Made by a program: the position numbers and the translations under genes. The notes beneath the pieces are model-generated. The model did no database searches and was not told where the DNA came from. It saw nothing but the letters and a program-made list of their open reading frames with translations. Positions 1 through 12,900 of a stretch of 64,000 nucleotides of DNA are shown here, in pieces. The stretch comes from Fistularia commersonii. Lineage: Eukaryota > Chordata > Actinopteri > Syngnathiformes > Fistulariidae. The DNA lies in contig JBBMNZ010000021.1 of the NCBI GenBank assembly GCA_037954325.1, positions 11,206,616 to 11,270,615 of the forward strand. The letters run 5' to 3'. Each line of letters starts with the position of its first letter. Position 1 is the stretch's first letter.

Positions 1-126
1 ATTTTATGATTTGATACACGCAGCTGTGCCAGCTATGTAAGGAGGCCTGACACCACCAGAAACATTGGAACCTGTTGTTGGCCAATGCGGTTGAGATTTT
101 TTTTTTTTTCTTCTATGAAAACACAG

Positions 127-398
127 GCAGTAAAGAGGCCGCGTTCACCTACGCCATCATCGCGGCCGGAGTTGCCCACGCCATCACGGCGGCTTGCACG
201 CAGGGCGGTCTTAGCGGCTGCGGCTGTGACAAAGAGAAGCAGGGCTTCTACAACCAGGAAGAGGGCTGGAAGTGGGGCGGATGCTCAGCAGACATCCGCT
301 ACGGCCTTGGCTTCTCCAAGATATTCGTGGATGCGAGGGAGATTAAGCAGAATGCCAGGACACTTATGAACCTTCACAACAATGAAGTGGGACGAAAG
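127..398 (+). CDS. wnt7a: wnt7a, penultimate coding exon
   Basis: This exon encodes about 90 residues of the Wnt N-terminal domain, from the reading-phase join at [11 protein letters not shown] through GCDKEKQG, the [15 protein letters not shown] block, and [21 protein letters not shown]. Wnt7a is a secreted, cysteine-rich, lipid-modified ligand for Frizzled receptors. The acceptor AG is at 125-126, after a T-rich tract. The first two exon bases complete a glycine codon begun in the previous exon, which lies outside the window. The donor GT at 399-400 follows a complete AAG codon, so the exon ends in phase 0 and joins the exon at 5530 in frame. I call Wnt7a rather than Wnt7b because of [23 protein letters not shown] and the downstream [14 protein letters not shown] segment; Wnt7b has different residues at these places. 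An apparent ATG at 75 is intronic and not a start. Confidence 0.96.
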
Positions 399-3300
399 GT
401 ATAGTATGACATTTTAAAGAGTCTTCACATATATACTGTATATATTGACAAGTTGATGTTGTTGTCTCATGCATATAGTGTGAAATTTGGAAACCTAAAT
501 TGATCAAGGGATGCACTAAAAGTTTTGCAAGAAGTTAATTCAAAGTCCACAAGGCCGTACTGAAAATGTACAAAAAAAAGTCCAAAGTAAACCCTTGATA
601 TCGTTTAAAAAAATAGTGATGAAGATTTTCAGGCATCCAAATTATGATAGTCACTATTGTGGCCGGTGGACTTTCTCTTACAGCTCTATTGAAGATGTGC
701 CACCTCTTAACTGAAAGGCTTCTGTCGTCAGAAGTGTAGATTAATAACTTACATGGAGGGTTAGCTGCGCAGCGCACCTTGCAGCAGTTGGCGCCCTCAC
801 AGACGGAAATAAATCTCAGGTTTGAAAGCGTCGGCTGACCGGGGCTCACTTTTGCGGCCACTTCTGTGCAGGTTCTTTCTAATGTCCGACTTTGAGCCCA
901 ACTCTCAAAATTGCTTGAATGAGTGAGTGAATCTGTACGCGTCCCCCCGCGAGTCACTGGGGATTCGTACAAATAGACACAGGTTGCAGGTATACATGAA
1001 CCGCACTAAACCACCCAAAAATAATATTTCTCCGCAGACATGAATTCTTTGAAAAAGACCTTCTCCTCTTTGCCGTCTCCCTCAAGTTTCTCCGTCCAAG
1101 CCGGCGTTTAGAGGAACCCACATCATTCCATTAGAAATGCCTCCGATTTCCTGGACAAATATCAGCGTTTGATAGGAAAGAAGCTCGAGTGAACCGTTTT
1201 GCAATGCATTGAAAATATGTAGGTAGCAAATAAATGAACCAATAATTCAGTCGCATGTAATAAAACCAAAAACGTGGATATGGTGTTAAGATCAAATCTC
1301 CATCCACTGTTTACCTGTTGATAAGTTATTGTATTTGCTATAAGAAGGGTCAGAACCACAGTCACTCCCAGATGGGGTTGTGTGTGTTTATGAATATCAG
1401 TTTAGACTGGCAATCTGTGCATGGGAAATGAAGACTAATGCTACATTTGGAATTTTGGTTTGCATCTTGGGGCTTCATTCGTCATATTTTAGCTTCTTTC
1501 ATACGACGCAAGTTTTAGAGCTCATTTTCGGTCAGTCTATCATGCCATCAGTTTGTCAAAGAAAGAAAACACGCTACAAAGAAGGGCTAAAATACTCAAC
1601 CCAACATCAGCCTTAGCTCGGGGGGCAGCATAGTAAACGTTGCTTCGAGGCCTCCATAAAGTTTGTGTGCAAATGAGGTGACAGTTTAATCGCCTTAGTT
1701 CCACCAAGGGATGGCACTACATATAAAATTGAACTCAGCGTGCATGGTTATACGTGCTAAAGGAATCCGGTAGAAGTATATAAATGTTTTGCAAGTTTGT
1801 GGTTTGATCGCCCGCGAAACATCTATTTTTTTCCCCCCTCTTTTTTTTTTTTTATCTTCATGCAACACAGAGCTATTTTTCAAATTCAAGAAAAATAGGG
1901 TCTTACCGGTAATTTCATCTTGTGTTTCGAGCCATGTGAGGCATGTCATCAGTCAGGATTATGTTCTGATATGTTAATCTGTTACTTACCGAACTGATAC
2001 ATCTGTGTTTACTGTGGTGAGGCTTTCATGTTTTAAAGGAAATAATGTTAGTGCCGGTTCTGAATGCCAGCCTTTGACACTCTAAGTGTGACAGGTGCCA
2101 CAAGGGGCTTAAAGGGGCTTCAGTTATAGAAAAAATTGCTGCACTGTTGGCATTTGACTTAAGTGAACTCTGGAAATTCAATGTGTATTATGGTCTGGGA
2201 GAGGGGGCTCGAACACACTTTGCGTGTGCGTCTCGGGATTTTAGAAATTACACACGGAGACTCCAGAATGTCTGATACCACATCAAAGTGCGACAATTAA
2301 AATGTTGTGTGAGACTGATGCAACCGAGGGTTCCCATTCGGTGAAAGAGGCTGATGTCATTTCGCCGGGGGCTCGCAGAGGAGAACCTGGCTGCACCTCC
2401 GCTCATTGAAAACCGGGATTTTAAAAGTACTTTTCTCGTCATCTCGGGTTCAGATTTGACAAAGAAGGTATTTTCGTTTTCAAACGATTCCGCCGGTGAT
2501 TCTGTTTGGCCCATTTCTTATAATCGCACACCTTAAAAGATGCAGATGTTTTTCATTGTTAAAAAAAAAACCCTCTACCGAATGCGTTACATTTACTTTT
2601 AAAAAAATTTAATGTCTAGTATTCGCACATAATGGTTTTATAACAGCACTCATGCAAGACGGATGACGCACTTGAAAATTTTTTGGACTATGTACTTGAA
2701 AGTAACCATTTATTGTGTGAAGCTAATGTGGAGAAAGTGGGTATCTTGGGTTCTTAGAAAAAAAGTGACGTGATATATTCTTGCCTGATACTCATGGAAA
2801 ACATGATCATGTTTATTTTTCCTTTAATTGTGACATATTAATTATTTCAAAATTTGGAAGTGGGCGAAGTGAAAAATTAAGAAGTTTCACAATGACCCAA
2901 CATTTTCCCCACTTTTTGGAAAAGTCCTACCCTCACAAGCCCAACGCGGTGATAAAGGAAGCGGTCCTTTTCTCATTTTCCCCCAAGTTCCAAAATATTT
3001 CTCGGACGCTGTAGCTTTACCTGACCGTGCACGAAACTCATGCACTTGTGCTGGGTTTAGTCAATAGAAGCAAAAACCAAGAGGATGTTTTGGTTAAAGC
3101 TAAGAAGGTCAAAAAGGTGACCCTGGAGCCTATTTTCTTAGCTCTGTGTACACATGTGAGTTTACTGGAAGTGCAGCCATTCCTTCGAGAACATCTGCGA
3201 TCCCCCATTATTTGTAAAACCCCTGCCTTTTTCCTCGAGTATGTTGAGAAAATTGAAACCTCTGTCGCAGCCATATGGATGTACAGAACAAGCCAGAGGA

Positions 3301-4788
3301 CGTTATTACCTAAAAGGATCTCAGCTTCAATGGATTGTCATGAAATAATAGTAAAGTCGTACTTTTATGTGAAAGACAAATGTGTATCTGACATTTCTGA
3401 GCTAAAATATTTTCAAAATATTCACGTAATGTTGAATTAAATGGGGTGGATTCAGGTGCTTTCAGATCTGAATCCACCCTACCTGGAGGAAATAATCCCT
3501 AGATTGTACAAACATAGTCAACTTAACCAAACTATGTGAAAAGAAAGCATGACTTTCTGCGTGTCACTGAGCCTTTTTTATATACAAAATAAAGTGAATG
3601 AATGAACAAATAAATTAATTGATTAAATGCTAGAAAAAGGGTGGAACTAAAGCATGCCTTTGTGCATTACAGTTGACATGAGGAGGGGTGGCTTTCTTTA
3701 ATATTTTCACTTCTTAAATAATAAGTCATTTGTTCTATAGAAACAACAGAACATTCAACCAATATAGTGTTTGAGAGTTTACACGGGTCTTTGTCAGCAC
3801 TATTTTAAAATAGTGCAGTTGAAGTCGTTAGAAGTTTTTTCCACTTTCTGCTGCAACAAATTAGACCAATTTCCACAGTTTTTTTTTTCTTTTTGAATCA
3901 TATGATTATTGGTTGCAGCTAAATGAATCATCTTTAGTGTAATTCTTCCCCACAAATACATGCTTTATTCAATATGAAACATCCAGTAAATTGAAAAAGA
4001 TTAATTTTAGGCTTGTATGAAGTCACTTTTGGTGCATCATTTTTTTAAAAGATCATCACAAATCTGTTGTTTTGATGAAAACCTTCACTTGTAACTAAAA
4101 AAAGCCCATTTGTTCATTCCTCCCTTCATTCATTTGTTTGTTCATTTTTTCATATGTGGTTGATTTAAATTAGAAAAAAATATAACTGCGATAGACATGG
4201 GGGGGATTACAAGACATAAGTATTTATTGCTTGTAATTACAAAATTACATTCTATGATTGCTCTAATTGAAACTGAAATGTATATTTACAGAGAAAATGC
4301 AATACCCAAATGCTAGCCCCTCCAAGTAACTGAAACACTGCTTGTCATGATGTCAGATTTAATTGTCATGACATTAGAAGACCTCGAATAAGGCGAAAGT
4401 GCTGAACAAGACTTTTCAACAATTTAAAACACAAACAAATGAATGCTGGGCGAGTATGTAGACATATTTCAAGGAATGCACTGTGTTATTGAAAAATATA
4501 GACAAAAAAAACTCAATTCAACACATCTCTACAGTTTTGCCAAGCAGCCTGTGGATTGACAATGTACTGTAGCTCCAGATCCACAACCTGTTACCTAGAT
4601 AGCTACTAGCCACAGGGTGACATACTGGAACAGCCTTGGAATGCTTGCATTCATTTGGAATGTCAGAAAATATTTGTCCTAACCTGTTGAACTATTCATG
4701 GGATATGTCTGACTGAGTATTTCCCACTTGTGATAAAACCTGCAACAAACGGCGGAATATCCTTTGCAAAAATCAGTTAAAAGCGGTA
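399..4788 (+). other. wnt7a last intron, first part
   Basis: AT-rich intron sequence between the two wnt7a exons. I see no gene. Short frames on both strands have no recognisable domains and look like chance. Simple A and T runs are the only obvious structure. Conserved enhancers could be present but would need alignment to other fish to see. Confidence 0.8.
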
Positions 4789-5052
4789 GACCGGACACAG
4801 TTTTAAATTAGTTTCATATTTAAATTGGAATCATTGAATGTGACTGGGATAATAAATATTTATTTTCACTGCAGTATTGTTATGAATGGTACTATATTTA
4901 CAGGAAAGAGAAGTTCACATGACCGGATGCAGGTTTAATGTAGTTTCATATTCAAATTGTAACTATTGAATGTGACTGGAATACTAAATAATTATTTTTA
5001 TTGCTGTATTGTTATGAATGGCATTATATTTACCGGAAAGAGAATGATCTGT
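4789..5052 (+). repeat. tandem duplication of a 132-bp unit in the wnt7a intron
   Basis: Two adjacent units, 4789-4920 and 4921-5052, both begin gaccgga and share the blocks agtttcatatt, ttgaatgtgactgg, attgttatgaatgg and ggaaagaga in the same order. By eye about four bases in five agree. No protein is encoded. The divergence suggests an old local duplication rather than an active satellite. Confidence 0.85.
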
Positions 5053-5397
5053 GTAGCTTTACATGGCCTCGAATAAATGACAATTCAAAACTGTTCGAAC
5101 CCCAATGTGATGAATTGTGATCAATGTAAAAGTACAAGTCATTGCATGTTGTTTCCACGGTAACACGGAGAAGTGCAGGACTTTTACCCAAAGATTGATT
5201 GAATTTCAACAAGACCACTGCTTGGTTGATCGACAGTAAACAAACATGGGTAACTTAAAAATAAATTGGTTCGATGTAGTCTATGAAACTAATCGGTTGG
5301 GTTTTGGATGATATTTTGGATCATTTTGGACCCTCCAAAAATTAATAAAATAAATAAATTAATTAACAAACAAACAAACAAACAAATAAATAAATTA

Positions 5398-5440
<43 letters not shown>

Positions 5441-5529
5441 GTTATACAAATAAATAGATAAATATGTTTTTTAATGTATATAAATAAATAGATAAATAAA
5501 TTCACTTTTACTTTTACTTTATATTTAAG
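5053..5529 (+). other. end of the wnt7a last intron, low-complexity stretch
   Basis: Holds (AAAC)n, (AAAT)n and an alternating TA tract at about 5406-5439 before the acceptor AG at 5528-5529. No gene is visible. The acceptor is unusual in having a mixed ttactttatatttaag tract rather than a strong pyrimidine run. Confidence 0.8.
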
Positions 5530-6009
5530 GTTCTGGAGAAGGGAATGCGTTTGGAGTGCAAGTGTCACGGCGTATCAGGATCGTGCACCACCAAGACCTG
5601 TTGGACGACACTCCCAAAGTTCCGCCAGCTGGGATACATGCTCAAGGACAAGTACAACCTGGCCGTGCATGTGGAGCCAGTGCGAGCCAGTCGCAACAAA
5701 CGCCCCACCTTCCTGAAAATCAAGAAGCCCCACTCTTACCACAAGCCCAACGACACAGACCTGGTCTACATTGAACGCTCGCCCAACTATTGTGAGGTGG
5801 ACTCTCTGACCGGCAGCATGGGAACACAGGGACGCCTGTGCAACAAAACGGCTCAGCAGCCCAACAGCTGCGATCTGATGTGCTGCGGTCGAGGATATAA
5901 CACACACCAGTACTCCCGCGTCTGGCAGTGTAACTGCAAGTTCCTCTGGTGCTGCTATGTCAAGTGCAACACGTGCAGTGAGAGGACAGAGGTGTACACT
6001 TGTAAATAA
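5530..6009 (+). CDS. wnt7a: wnt7a, terminal coding exon
   Basis: The exon encodes about 159 residues and the TAA stop at 6007-6009. In order it shows [21 protein letters not shown], holding the conserved serine (in GVSGSC) that Porcupine acylates with palmitoleate. Next comes the linker [15 protein letters not shown] to [11 protein letters not shown], the region of Wnt7 proteins that the co-receptor Reck is known to recognise. A glycosylation sequon lies in CNKT. The cysteine-rich C-terminal domain is [42 protein letters not shown]. The end matches the normal Wnt7 C-terminus, so the gene is complete here. One oddity: the near-invariant histidine of the Wnt CKFHWCC motif is leucine (codon CTC at about 5944-5946). 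The acceptor is at 5528-5529 and the exon starts in phase 0, matching the previous donor. The long frame on the opposite strand over 5575-6060 is an antisense shadow. Confidence 0.97.
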   Translation, partial: VLEKGMRLECKCHGVSGSCTTKTCWTTLPKFRQLGYMLKDKYNLAVHVEPVRASRNKRPTFLKIKKPHSYHKPNDTDLVYIERSPNYCEVDSLTGSMGTQGRLCNKTAQQPNSCDLMCCGRGYNTHQYSRVWQCNCKFLWCCYVKCNTCSERTEVYTCK

Positions 6010-7160
6010 GAGATATTCATTAAACGTGGATCCGGCTAGACAGGTTTTCTTGATACGCACCTGTGGAGCTTTCGCGGCGTTCGCAATTAAGCCGATCGGT
6101 TTATCCGAGTTTTCGTCGTTGGCAATGGACAGCAGCGACGCTGATGGACATCTGTCAGCGCTGTCGAGTGAAACTCTGGGTTTTACAGATTTTCTAAGCA
6201 GAATGCCCGAGAGGACTGACTAACTCGACACAAACAAGGCGTTTTTGTATGCTAATAATTTATTCCATGAGGAAGCTACTGATGGTTTTGCGAATTCACT
6301 TAGTAGATTTCACGTATTTGGTTAAAAATATTCAAGTGCACTTAAAAGCCTTTTCTTTTTACTATGTTTCTTAACAAGAGAACTTTAACACTGGAGTTTG
6401 TATTCACAGAACACATGATCCCGGTCCCCGGGGTTCGACACTGAGCACAACGGACCCTCATTAGACATGTAGGGTATCATGAAACTACTGATGTGTGACT
6501 CGCTATGATAGTATTGTTTTCTACTGGTTTCTGCCCCTGCTCACTTGGCCTCATCCTGGAGTTTGCTGCTAGCTGTCTGGAGAGTTTGTGACAAAGCAGC
6601 CATGTTGACTCATTCAACACCGCCAGACAGAAGTATCCCATATTGTTGGTTAATAGAATATATTTTGTCAGAGATTATTTTTATAAAAAAGTATTTTTAA
6701 TTTATTTTCTATCTCTATGTAATATTGTCTCCCTCTGTAATGTTTTACATGTTCAGTTACTGAATTTAGCAAACACAAGTGAAACACATTGCCTAATTCT
6801 CCAGCTACATAATATAGTATTTGTTGACTGAAATATGTAGTGTTGTCATTTCTTAATAATTCGCAGCCTTGCCATTTTTTAACAGGTCAATTTTTCATCA
6901 GTCTGGTGATTCGCAGATTTATAATCTAAGTCACCTTTTTAAAGACATAAAAACACTAATTAAATCAAATCAGATTAGACTGAATGGTTTTGCCTGTCTT
7001 GGCAGTTGTATGTATCCATATTTTACTTTCCTTGAAGGCGACACGATCGGTCTCTAGCACACCAGCCTTCATAAATAATATAGACATATGATAATAATTT
7101 AATAGCAATTACAAACTTGTCCATTTTATGAATGAAATAAAGTTGTGGTTAAAAAACAAA
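6010..7160 (+). other. wnt7a 3'UTR with candidate polyadenylation signal
   Basis: After the stop the sequence becomes AT-rich and non-coding. The first canonical AATAAA I find after the stop is at 7136-7141, followed directly by a GT-rich gttgtggtt. That is the usual order of signal and downstream element, so the transcript probably ends near 7155-7180. A second AATAAA is at 7206-7211. The length is inferred; other poly(A) variants could end the message earlier. Confidence 0.6.
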
Positions 7161-7264
7161 CAAAAATGAATATGAAACAATTAAATAATAATGTAAAAAA
7201 TGAATAATAAAACGAACACCATAGATGTATATATATTTGTTTTTTTTTTTTTTCATATTTTGTT

Positions 7265-9660
7265 GGGTCTAACCAAAGATCAATCTACCAGCTGGGCTTT
7301 GGAACAGCTGCAGCAACGTGGAGCTGTGCTTTGTTGATGGTTTGCTGCATTTCATAGTGGCGGAGCAGCAGCAGCAGAGACATGTGTCAGCCATTCCCTG
7401 CAGTTGACCCGAGAATTCGTGTTTACCACCCACTTTGTCCTTTGGCAAGAAATTCCCGCCTGTCACCTTCTCTGCCAGGTCCTTAAGATGCCTCTTCTGA
7501 TTTTGATGCCAAAGGCCAGGAGCTATTGGTTGGATGCCCCAGACTAGCCTCTGCAGCCAGTATCTACTTGGAATTAGAAAACCCTCCATCAAGCTTTTGA
7601 GCACACAGCTGCCTCCTCTATGTACTTTCCTTTTTTTTTTCAGCCTCTACTCACCGCTGCCTACTGGACAGTCAGTTCAACCATTATAACAGTTTTGCTA
7701 CGTATGACTTGTATAGCTTGTGGTGATCCTCTCGAGAAACTTCCACTGACACCCGAGGTACCTTCTATCTTCTGGTGACCTCCAACTCTGGTTGCCATAC
7801 CAACTAGATCCACCACTGTGATGCCCTTGTGTTCTGCTTGCCTACATTTCCCCAATATTTCTGCGCCGTCTTCATGTACCTTGCCCCCAGAACGGATGAG
7901 ATACAAGTTTGAGCTCTGGGAAAAGCAGAATTGGAAGTTCAAATCTACTAATTTGAAGACCGGAAGGTCTCCCTCTGTAATGCATTTGGCACCTAATTTT
8001 GATAACTTAACAATTTTCAGATATTTTGGCTAGTTGACGGCCTCTCCCGTGGTTGTGTATGGATCACTGGGATTCCGCACAAACAGATCAAGTAAGTCTC
8101 TCAGCTTCAACATGTGATGTAACCTCTCTGGACTGAAGGATTTCAATTGGCGTTTGAAGATGTCTCTACTCCACAGGGTCCTTTTGGAATGACTATTGGG
8201 AAGGCCCGGCATTTTTCCAATGTAGTTGCTGACAAATGTGTTTTTTGACGGCAGGAGAAGATACTGCTCTCAAAATTTCTGGTGAAATCGGATTGTATGT
8301 CTCAGGAAGACAGTACTGACTAAACTTCCTAAAACCATCTGTCAGCTTGGGCGTCGTGGAGGAAGTAACGTGTGCAACCTATTGGTTAACTGTGTAGAAC
8401 ATTCCAAGTTTCCTAACAGGTTGACACACCGGGAGAGGATTTTTTTTCACTTTTGCCCAAGAACGAGATGTTATAATTCTGGACTCCCCTCCAGATTATG
8501 TGCGACTCGGCTGGCCTTATTCTAATGTGGGCCAAAGATAGAGCTTCCATCATTAATGTAACTTAGGGTTGGGAGCATCTAATGACACTAGTGTTTTACT
8601 CCTCAAACCATTTGTCTGTCACAATTTAGAATGATCTCAAACGCTGTTGTGAAGAGAATGATGGAAATAGAACAGCCCATAGCTATTACCTTCCCCTGGT
8701 GGTGCCAACTGTTAGATATCTTTTGGTTTGTATGGCAGACTTTTTATATGGAAGTTTGTATGGAAGTTTTAAAGTATGTTGCCACTGGGTTGGTGAATAG
8801 AAGATGGAAAATGAATGAAGTAGCAAAAGTAGCTATCTGGTGAGGATGGAATCTGTAGGCTAGCCAGACAACTGAGATCTGATTTGTTGTGCTTGGCTGG
8901 CTGGATTCGTTCCCAGATAATTGCCGAGTGCTCGATGTAGCCAGGGAATCCCAGAACTCCTGGCCGATGGCAACTGGCGTCAGTGCACCAGGAAATATCT
9001 AATGATGAATTTTGCCAAATCGTCCTTTCCGTGTTCAGCAAAGACAGATATTGTGTCAGTATTTCTCTTATGCTCCAATCTGTTAGGATGCATTGACTTT
9101 ACCAGACCACTAGCATCAATTTCCTCAAGGGCTTCAGGAGCCAAGGCCTGTCCTTGTATACAAGGTAGGGTGTGATGGAAATTTTTGGTCCTGATGCTGA
9201 CCTTGGAGGCTTTGGATGAAGTTTCTGCTGTGTGATTGAAGCGTACCTAGATTTTTCTGTCCTCCTTGGAGTCTTGGGCATACTTGAATGGGTACTGAAA
9301 GAAGCTTACCCTTGCTTGCTCCGAGTGGCTTCTCTTTGTTCTAATCCCCTCAAAATGTCTCTCCTTGTCTTTGACTTTCCTCCAAGACTTGTTGACATCG
9401 TCTCCTTCACGATTTAGAAGATCTACCTCTCTTGTCTCCAAGTCTGTCTGGTAATAAACCTCTTCTGGGGCATTTCTCCAAGAATTTTCCAACACTCCTT
9501 ATGCATAACATACATGAAAATGTTTCATTGAGTTGTGTTTGTGTCTCTTGGTTTGTTCTGAAGGATAGGTGTAGGCCTGTGCTGAAACTTTGTCATGAAT
9601 CCTTTACACTGTTTTCCTGAAAGAGTGTAGCTCAGCACTGCTGGCAGGACTAAGAATCAC
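7265..9660 (-). mobile_element. decayed R2/Hero/NeSL-type non-LTR retrotransposon
   Basis: On the minus strand, broken frames keep the order of a single-ORF retrotransposon with a C-terminal restriction-like endonuclease. About 9250-9490 resembles the pre-RT segment (ARVSFFQYPFKYA). About 8860-8960 reads GFPGYIEHSAIIWERIQ, followed by DLS where an RT motif A block is expected. About 8640-8690 reads VIAMGCSISIILF, the motif B region. About 8040-8200 matches the segment after the RT (LKLRDLLDLFVRN). About 7660-7690 reads VIMVELTV, the core of the endonuclease, and further frame-shifted pieces follow (KGKY then a degraded GCRG block). Frameshifts and stops occur throughout, so it cannot make protein. 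The family was recognised from motif order, not by a search, and the exact clade is uncertain. Outer boundaries are approximate. Confidence 0.65.
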
Positions 9661-9778
9661 CATAAAAATGGAGGCCACGGATTTAAGCTTATAGATTTGT
9701 CTACGTATTATTCTCTCAAGATGTTGCTCATAAATCTAACATAGTGTGATATCAACTTCATAATCCTTACGACAGTTT

Positions 9779-9907
9779 ATCTGTGAAGGTTCTCAGTCAT
9801 CCGGGTTAACCTATCTCATCGTGGCAACTGCACTTTGTTGATGTCTTGAATATTTTTTTTCTTTATATGAGTAATTAATTGACTCCCCACAGCCAATTAA
9901 AATTGCG
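9779..9907. repeat. left arm of an inverted-arm repeat interrupted by an RTE insertion
   Basis: The block around 9785-9800 (gaaggttctcagtcat) is the inverse of the block near 13282-13293 (actgagaacctt). The two are the outer arms of one older repeat whose middle has been split by the RTE element. The same family occurs near 20.3 kb and 42.4 kb. The class is unknown. Confidence 0.55.
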
Positions 9908-9927
9908 TTCAAATGATGATATTGACC
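9908..9927. repeat. target-site duplication of the RTE element, left copy
   Basis: The 20-mer ttcaaatgatgatattgacc here is repeated exactly at 13121-13140. With one mismatch the match extends four bases outward (tgcg against tgca), giving up to 24 bp. This marks the ends of the insertion between the copies. Confidence 0.93.
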
Positions 9928-12900
9928 TCTTCTTCTTCTTCTTCTTCTTCTTCTTTCGGCTTTTCCCGTTAGGGGTCGCCACAGCGAGTCAACTTTCTCC
10001 ATCTAACCCTATTCTCTGTATCTTCCTCTCTCACACCAGCTACTTTCATATCCTCTCTCACTACGTCCATAAATCTTCTCTTTGGTCTTCCTCGAGACCT
10101 CTTGCCTGGCAGCTCCAATTCCAGCATCCGTCTACCAATATATTCACTATCTCTTCTCTGTACATGACCGAACCATCTCAGTCTGGCTTCTCTGACCTTC
10201 TCCCCAAAACATCGAACATGTGCCGTCCCTCTGATAGATTCATTCCTGATCCTATCCATCCTGGTCACTCCCAAAGAGAACCTCAACATCTTCATCTCTG
10301 CAACCTCTAGTTCTGCCTGCTGTCTTTTGGTCATTGTAACAGTTTCTAGTCCATACATCATCGCTGGTCTCACCACTGTCTTGTACACCTTTCCTTTTAT
10401 TCTGGCCGATAGTCTTCTATCACATAGTACCCCTGACACTTTTCTCCACCCATTCCAACCTGCTTGGACCCGTCTCTTCACCTCTTTTCCGCACTCTCCG
10501 TTGCTCTGGACTGTTGACCCTAAGTACCTGAAATCCTCCAGCTTCTTGATCTCCATTCCCTGTAGCCTCACCGCTCCACCCGAGTTCCTCTCATTCACAC
10601 ACATATATTCTGTCTTGCTGCGACTAACTTTCATTCCTCTCCTTTCCAGAGCATACCTCCACCTCTCTAGATTTTCCTCTACCTGTTGTCTGCTCTCACT
10701 ACAGATCACAATGTCATCCGCAAACATCATGGTCCATGGGGATTCCTGTCTAACCTCATCTGTCAGCCTATCCATCACCATTGCGAACAAGAAGGGGCTC
10801 AGTGCTGATCCCTGATGGAGTCCCACCTCCACCTTGAACTTCTCTGTTACCCCTACAGCACACCGTACCAGTGTCTCACAGCTAGCATACATGTCCTGCA
10901 CCAGTCCAACATACTTCTCTGCCACTCCAGACTTCCTCATACAATACCAGAGCTCCTCTCTTGGCACCCTGTCATATGCTTTTTCTAGGTCTACAAAAAC
11001 GCAGTGCAACTCCCTCTGGCCTTCTCTGTACTTTTCTATTAGCATTCTCAACGCAAATACTGCATCTGTAGTACTCTTCCTAGGCATGAAGCCATACTGC
11101 TGTTCACAAATGCTGACTTCTGCTCTCAGTCTAGTTTCCACTACTCTTTCCCATAACTTCATTGTATGGCTCATCAACTTTATCCCTCTGTAGTTGCCAC
11201 AATTCTGCACATCCCCTTTATTCTTAAAAATAGGCACCATCACACTTTGTCTCCATTCTTCAGGCATCTTCTCACTCTCTAAGATCCTGTTGAATAATCT
11301 AGTCAGAAAATCTACCGCTGCCTCTCCTAGACACTTCCACACCTCCACAGGTATATCATCAGGACCAACTGCTTTTCCACTCTTCATCCTCTTCAATGCC
11401 TTCCTCACTTCACTTTTACTAATTTTTGCTACTTTGTGGTCTACAATAGTCACCTCTTCTACCCTTGCCTCTCTTTCATTTTCCACATTCATCAGTTCTT
11501 CAAAGTACTCTTTCCATCTTCCCATCACTCTTCTAGCATCTGTCAATACATTTCCCTCTCTGTCCTTTATCACCCGGACCTGTTGTACATCCTTTGCATC
11601 TTTATCTCTCTGTTTCGCCAACCTGTATAGATCATTCTCACCCTCCTTACTATCCAACCGAGCATACAAGTCATCATAAGCCCTTTGTTTTGCCTTTGCT
11701 ACCTCTATCTTTACCTTTCGCCGCACCTCCCTGAACTCCTGTCTGTTCTCTTCAGTCCTCTCAGTATCCCACTTCTTCTTCGCTAACCGCTTTCTCTGTA
11801 TACACTCCTGCACTTCCTCATTCCACCACCAAGTCTCCTTATCTACTTTCCTTCCAGATGACACACCAAGTACTCTTTTACCTGTCTCCCTGATAACACT
11901 AGCTGTAGTTGTCCAATCATCTGGAAGCTCACCCTGACCACCCAGACCCTTTCTCAACTCCTCCCTGAAAACCATGCAACACTCCTCCCTTTTCAGCTTC
12001 CACCATTTTGTCCTCTGCTCTGCCTTTGTCCTCTTCATCTTCCTTGTCACCAGAGTCATCCTACAAACCACCATCCTATGCTGTCTGGCTACACTCTCAC
12101 CTACAACTACTTTGCAGTCACTAATCTCTTTCAGGTTACCTCGTCTATACAAGATGTAGTCTACCTGCGTGCTCCTACCTCCGCTCTTATAAGTTACCCT
12201 ATGTTCCTGTTTTTTCTGGAAAAAGGTGTTCACTACAGCCATTTCCATCCTTTTTGCAAAATCTACCACCATCTGTCCCTCTGCATTCCTATCCTGGATA
12301 CCAAATCTGCCCATCACTTCTTCATCCCCTCTATTGCCTTCACCAACATGTCCATTGAAGTCTGCACCAATGACCACTCTCTCATTTCTGGGAATATTCT
12401 GCATCACTTCATCTAACTCATTCCAGAACTTCTCCTTCTCTTCAGATTCACATCCCACCTGCGGGGCATAGCCACTAACAACATTGAGCATCACACCTTC
12501 GATTTCCAGTTTCAGACTCATAAGTCTATCTGACATTCTTTTCACCTCTAGGACGTTCCTAACAAACTCCTCCTTCAAGATAACTCCTACTCCATTTCTC
12601 TTCTTGTCAGTACCATAATAGTACAACTTAAAGCCTGCTCCTAAGCTTCTAGCCTTACTACCTTTCCACCTGGTCTCCTGGACACACAGTATATCCACCT
12701 TCCTTCTCTGCATCATGTCGACCAGCTCTCTACCTTTTCCTGTCATAGTCCCAACATTCAAAGTCCCTACTCTCAGTCCCAGACTCTTTCCCTTCCTCCT
12801 CTCTCTCTGCTTCCGAACACGCACTCCTCCTCTTCTTCTTGTTCTTGTTCTTCGACCCACAGTAGCCCAATTTCCATTAGTACCCTGTAGGTCATCAGTA

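Noticed and set aside
5575..6060. 161-codon open frame antisense to the last wnt7a exon
   Set aside because: It mirrors the codon structure of a strongly conserved Wnt exon and has no domain or start context of its own.
6052..6223. Open frame continuing after the wnt7a stop
   Set aside because: Different frame from wnt7a, no splice signal, and Wnt proteins end at the cysteine-lysine already seen.
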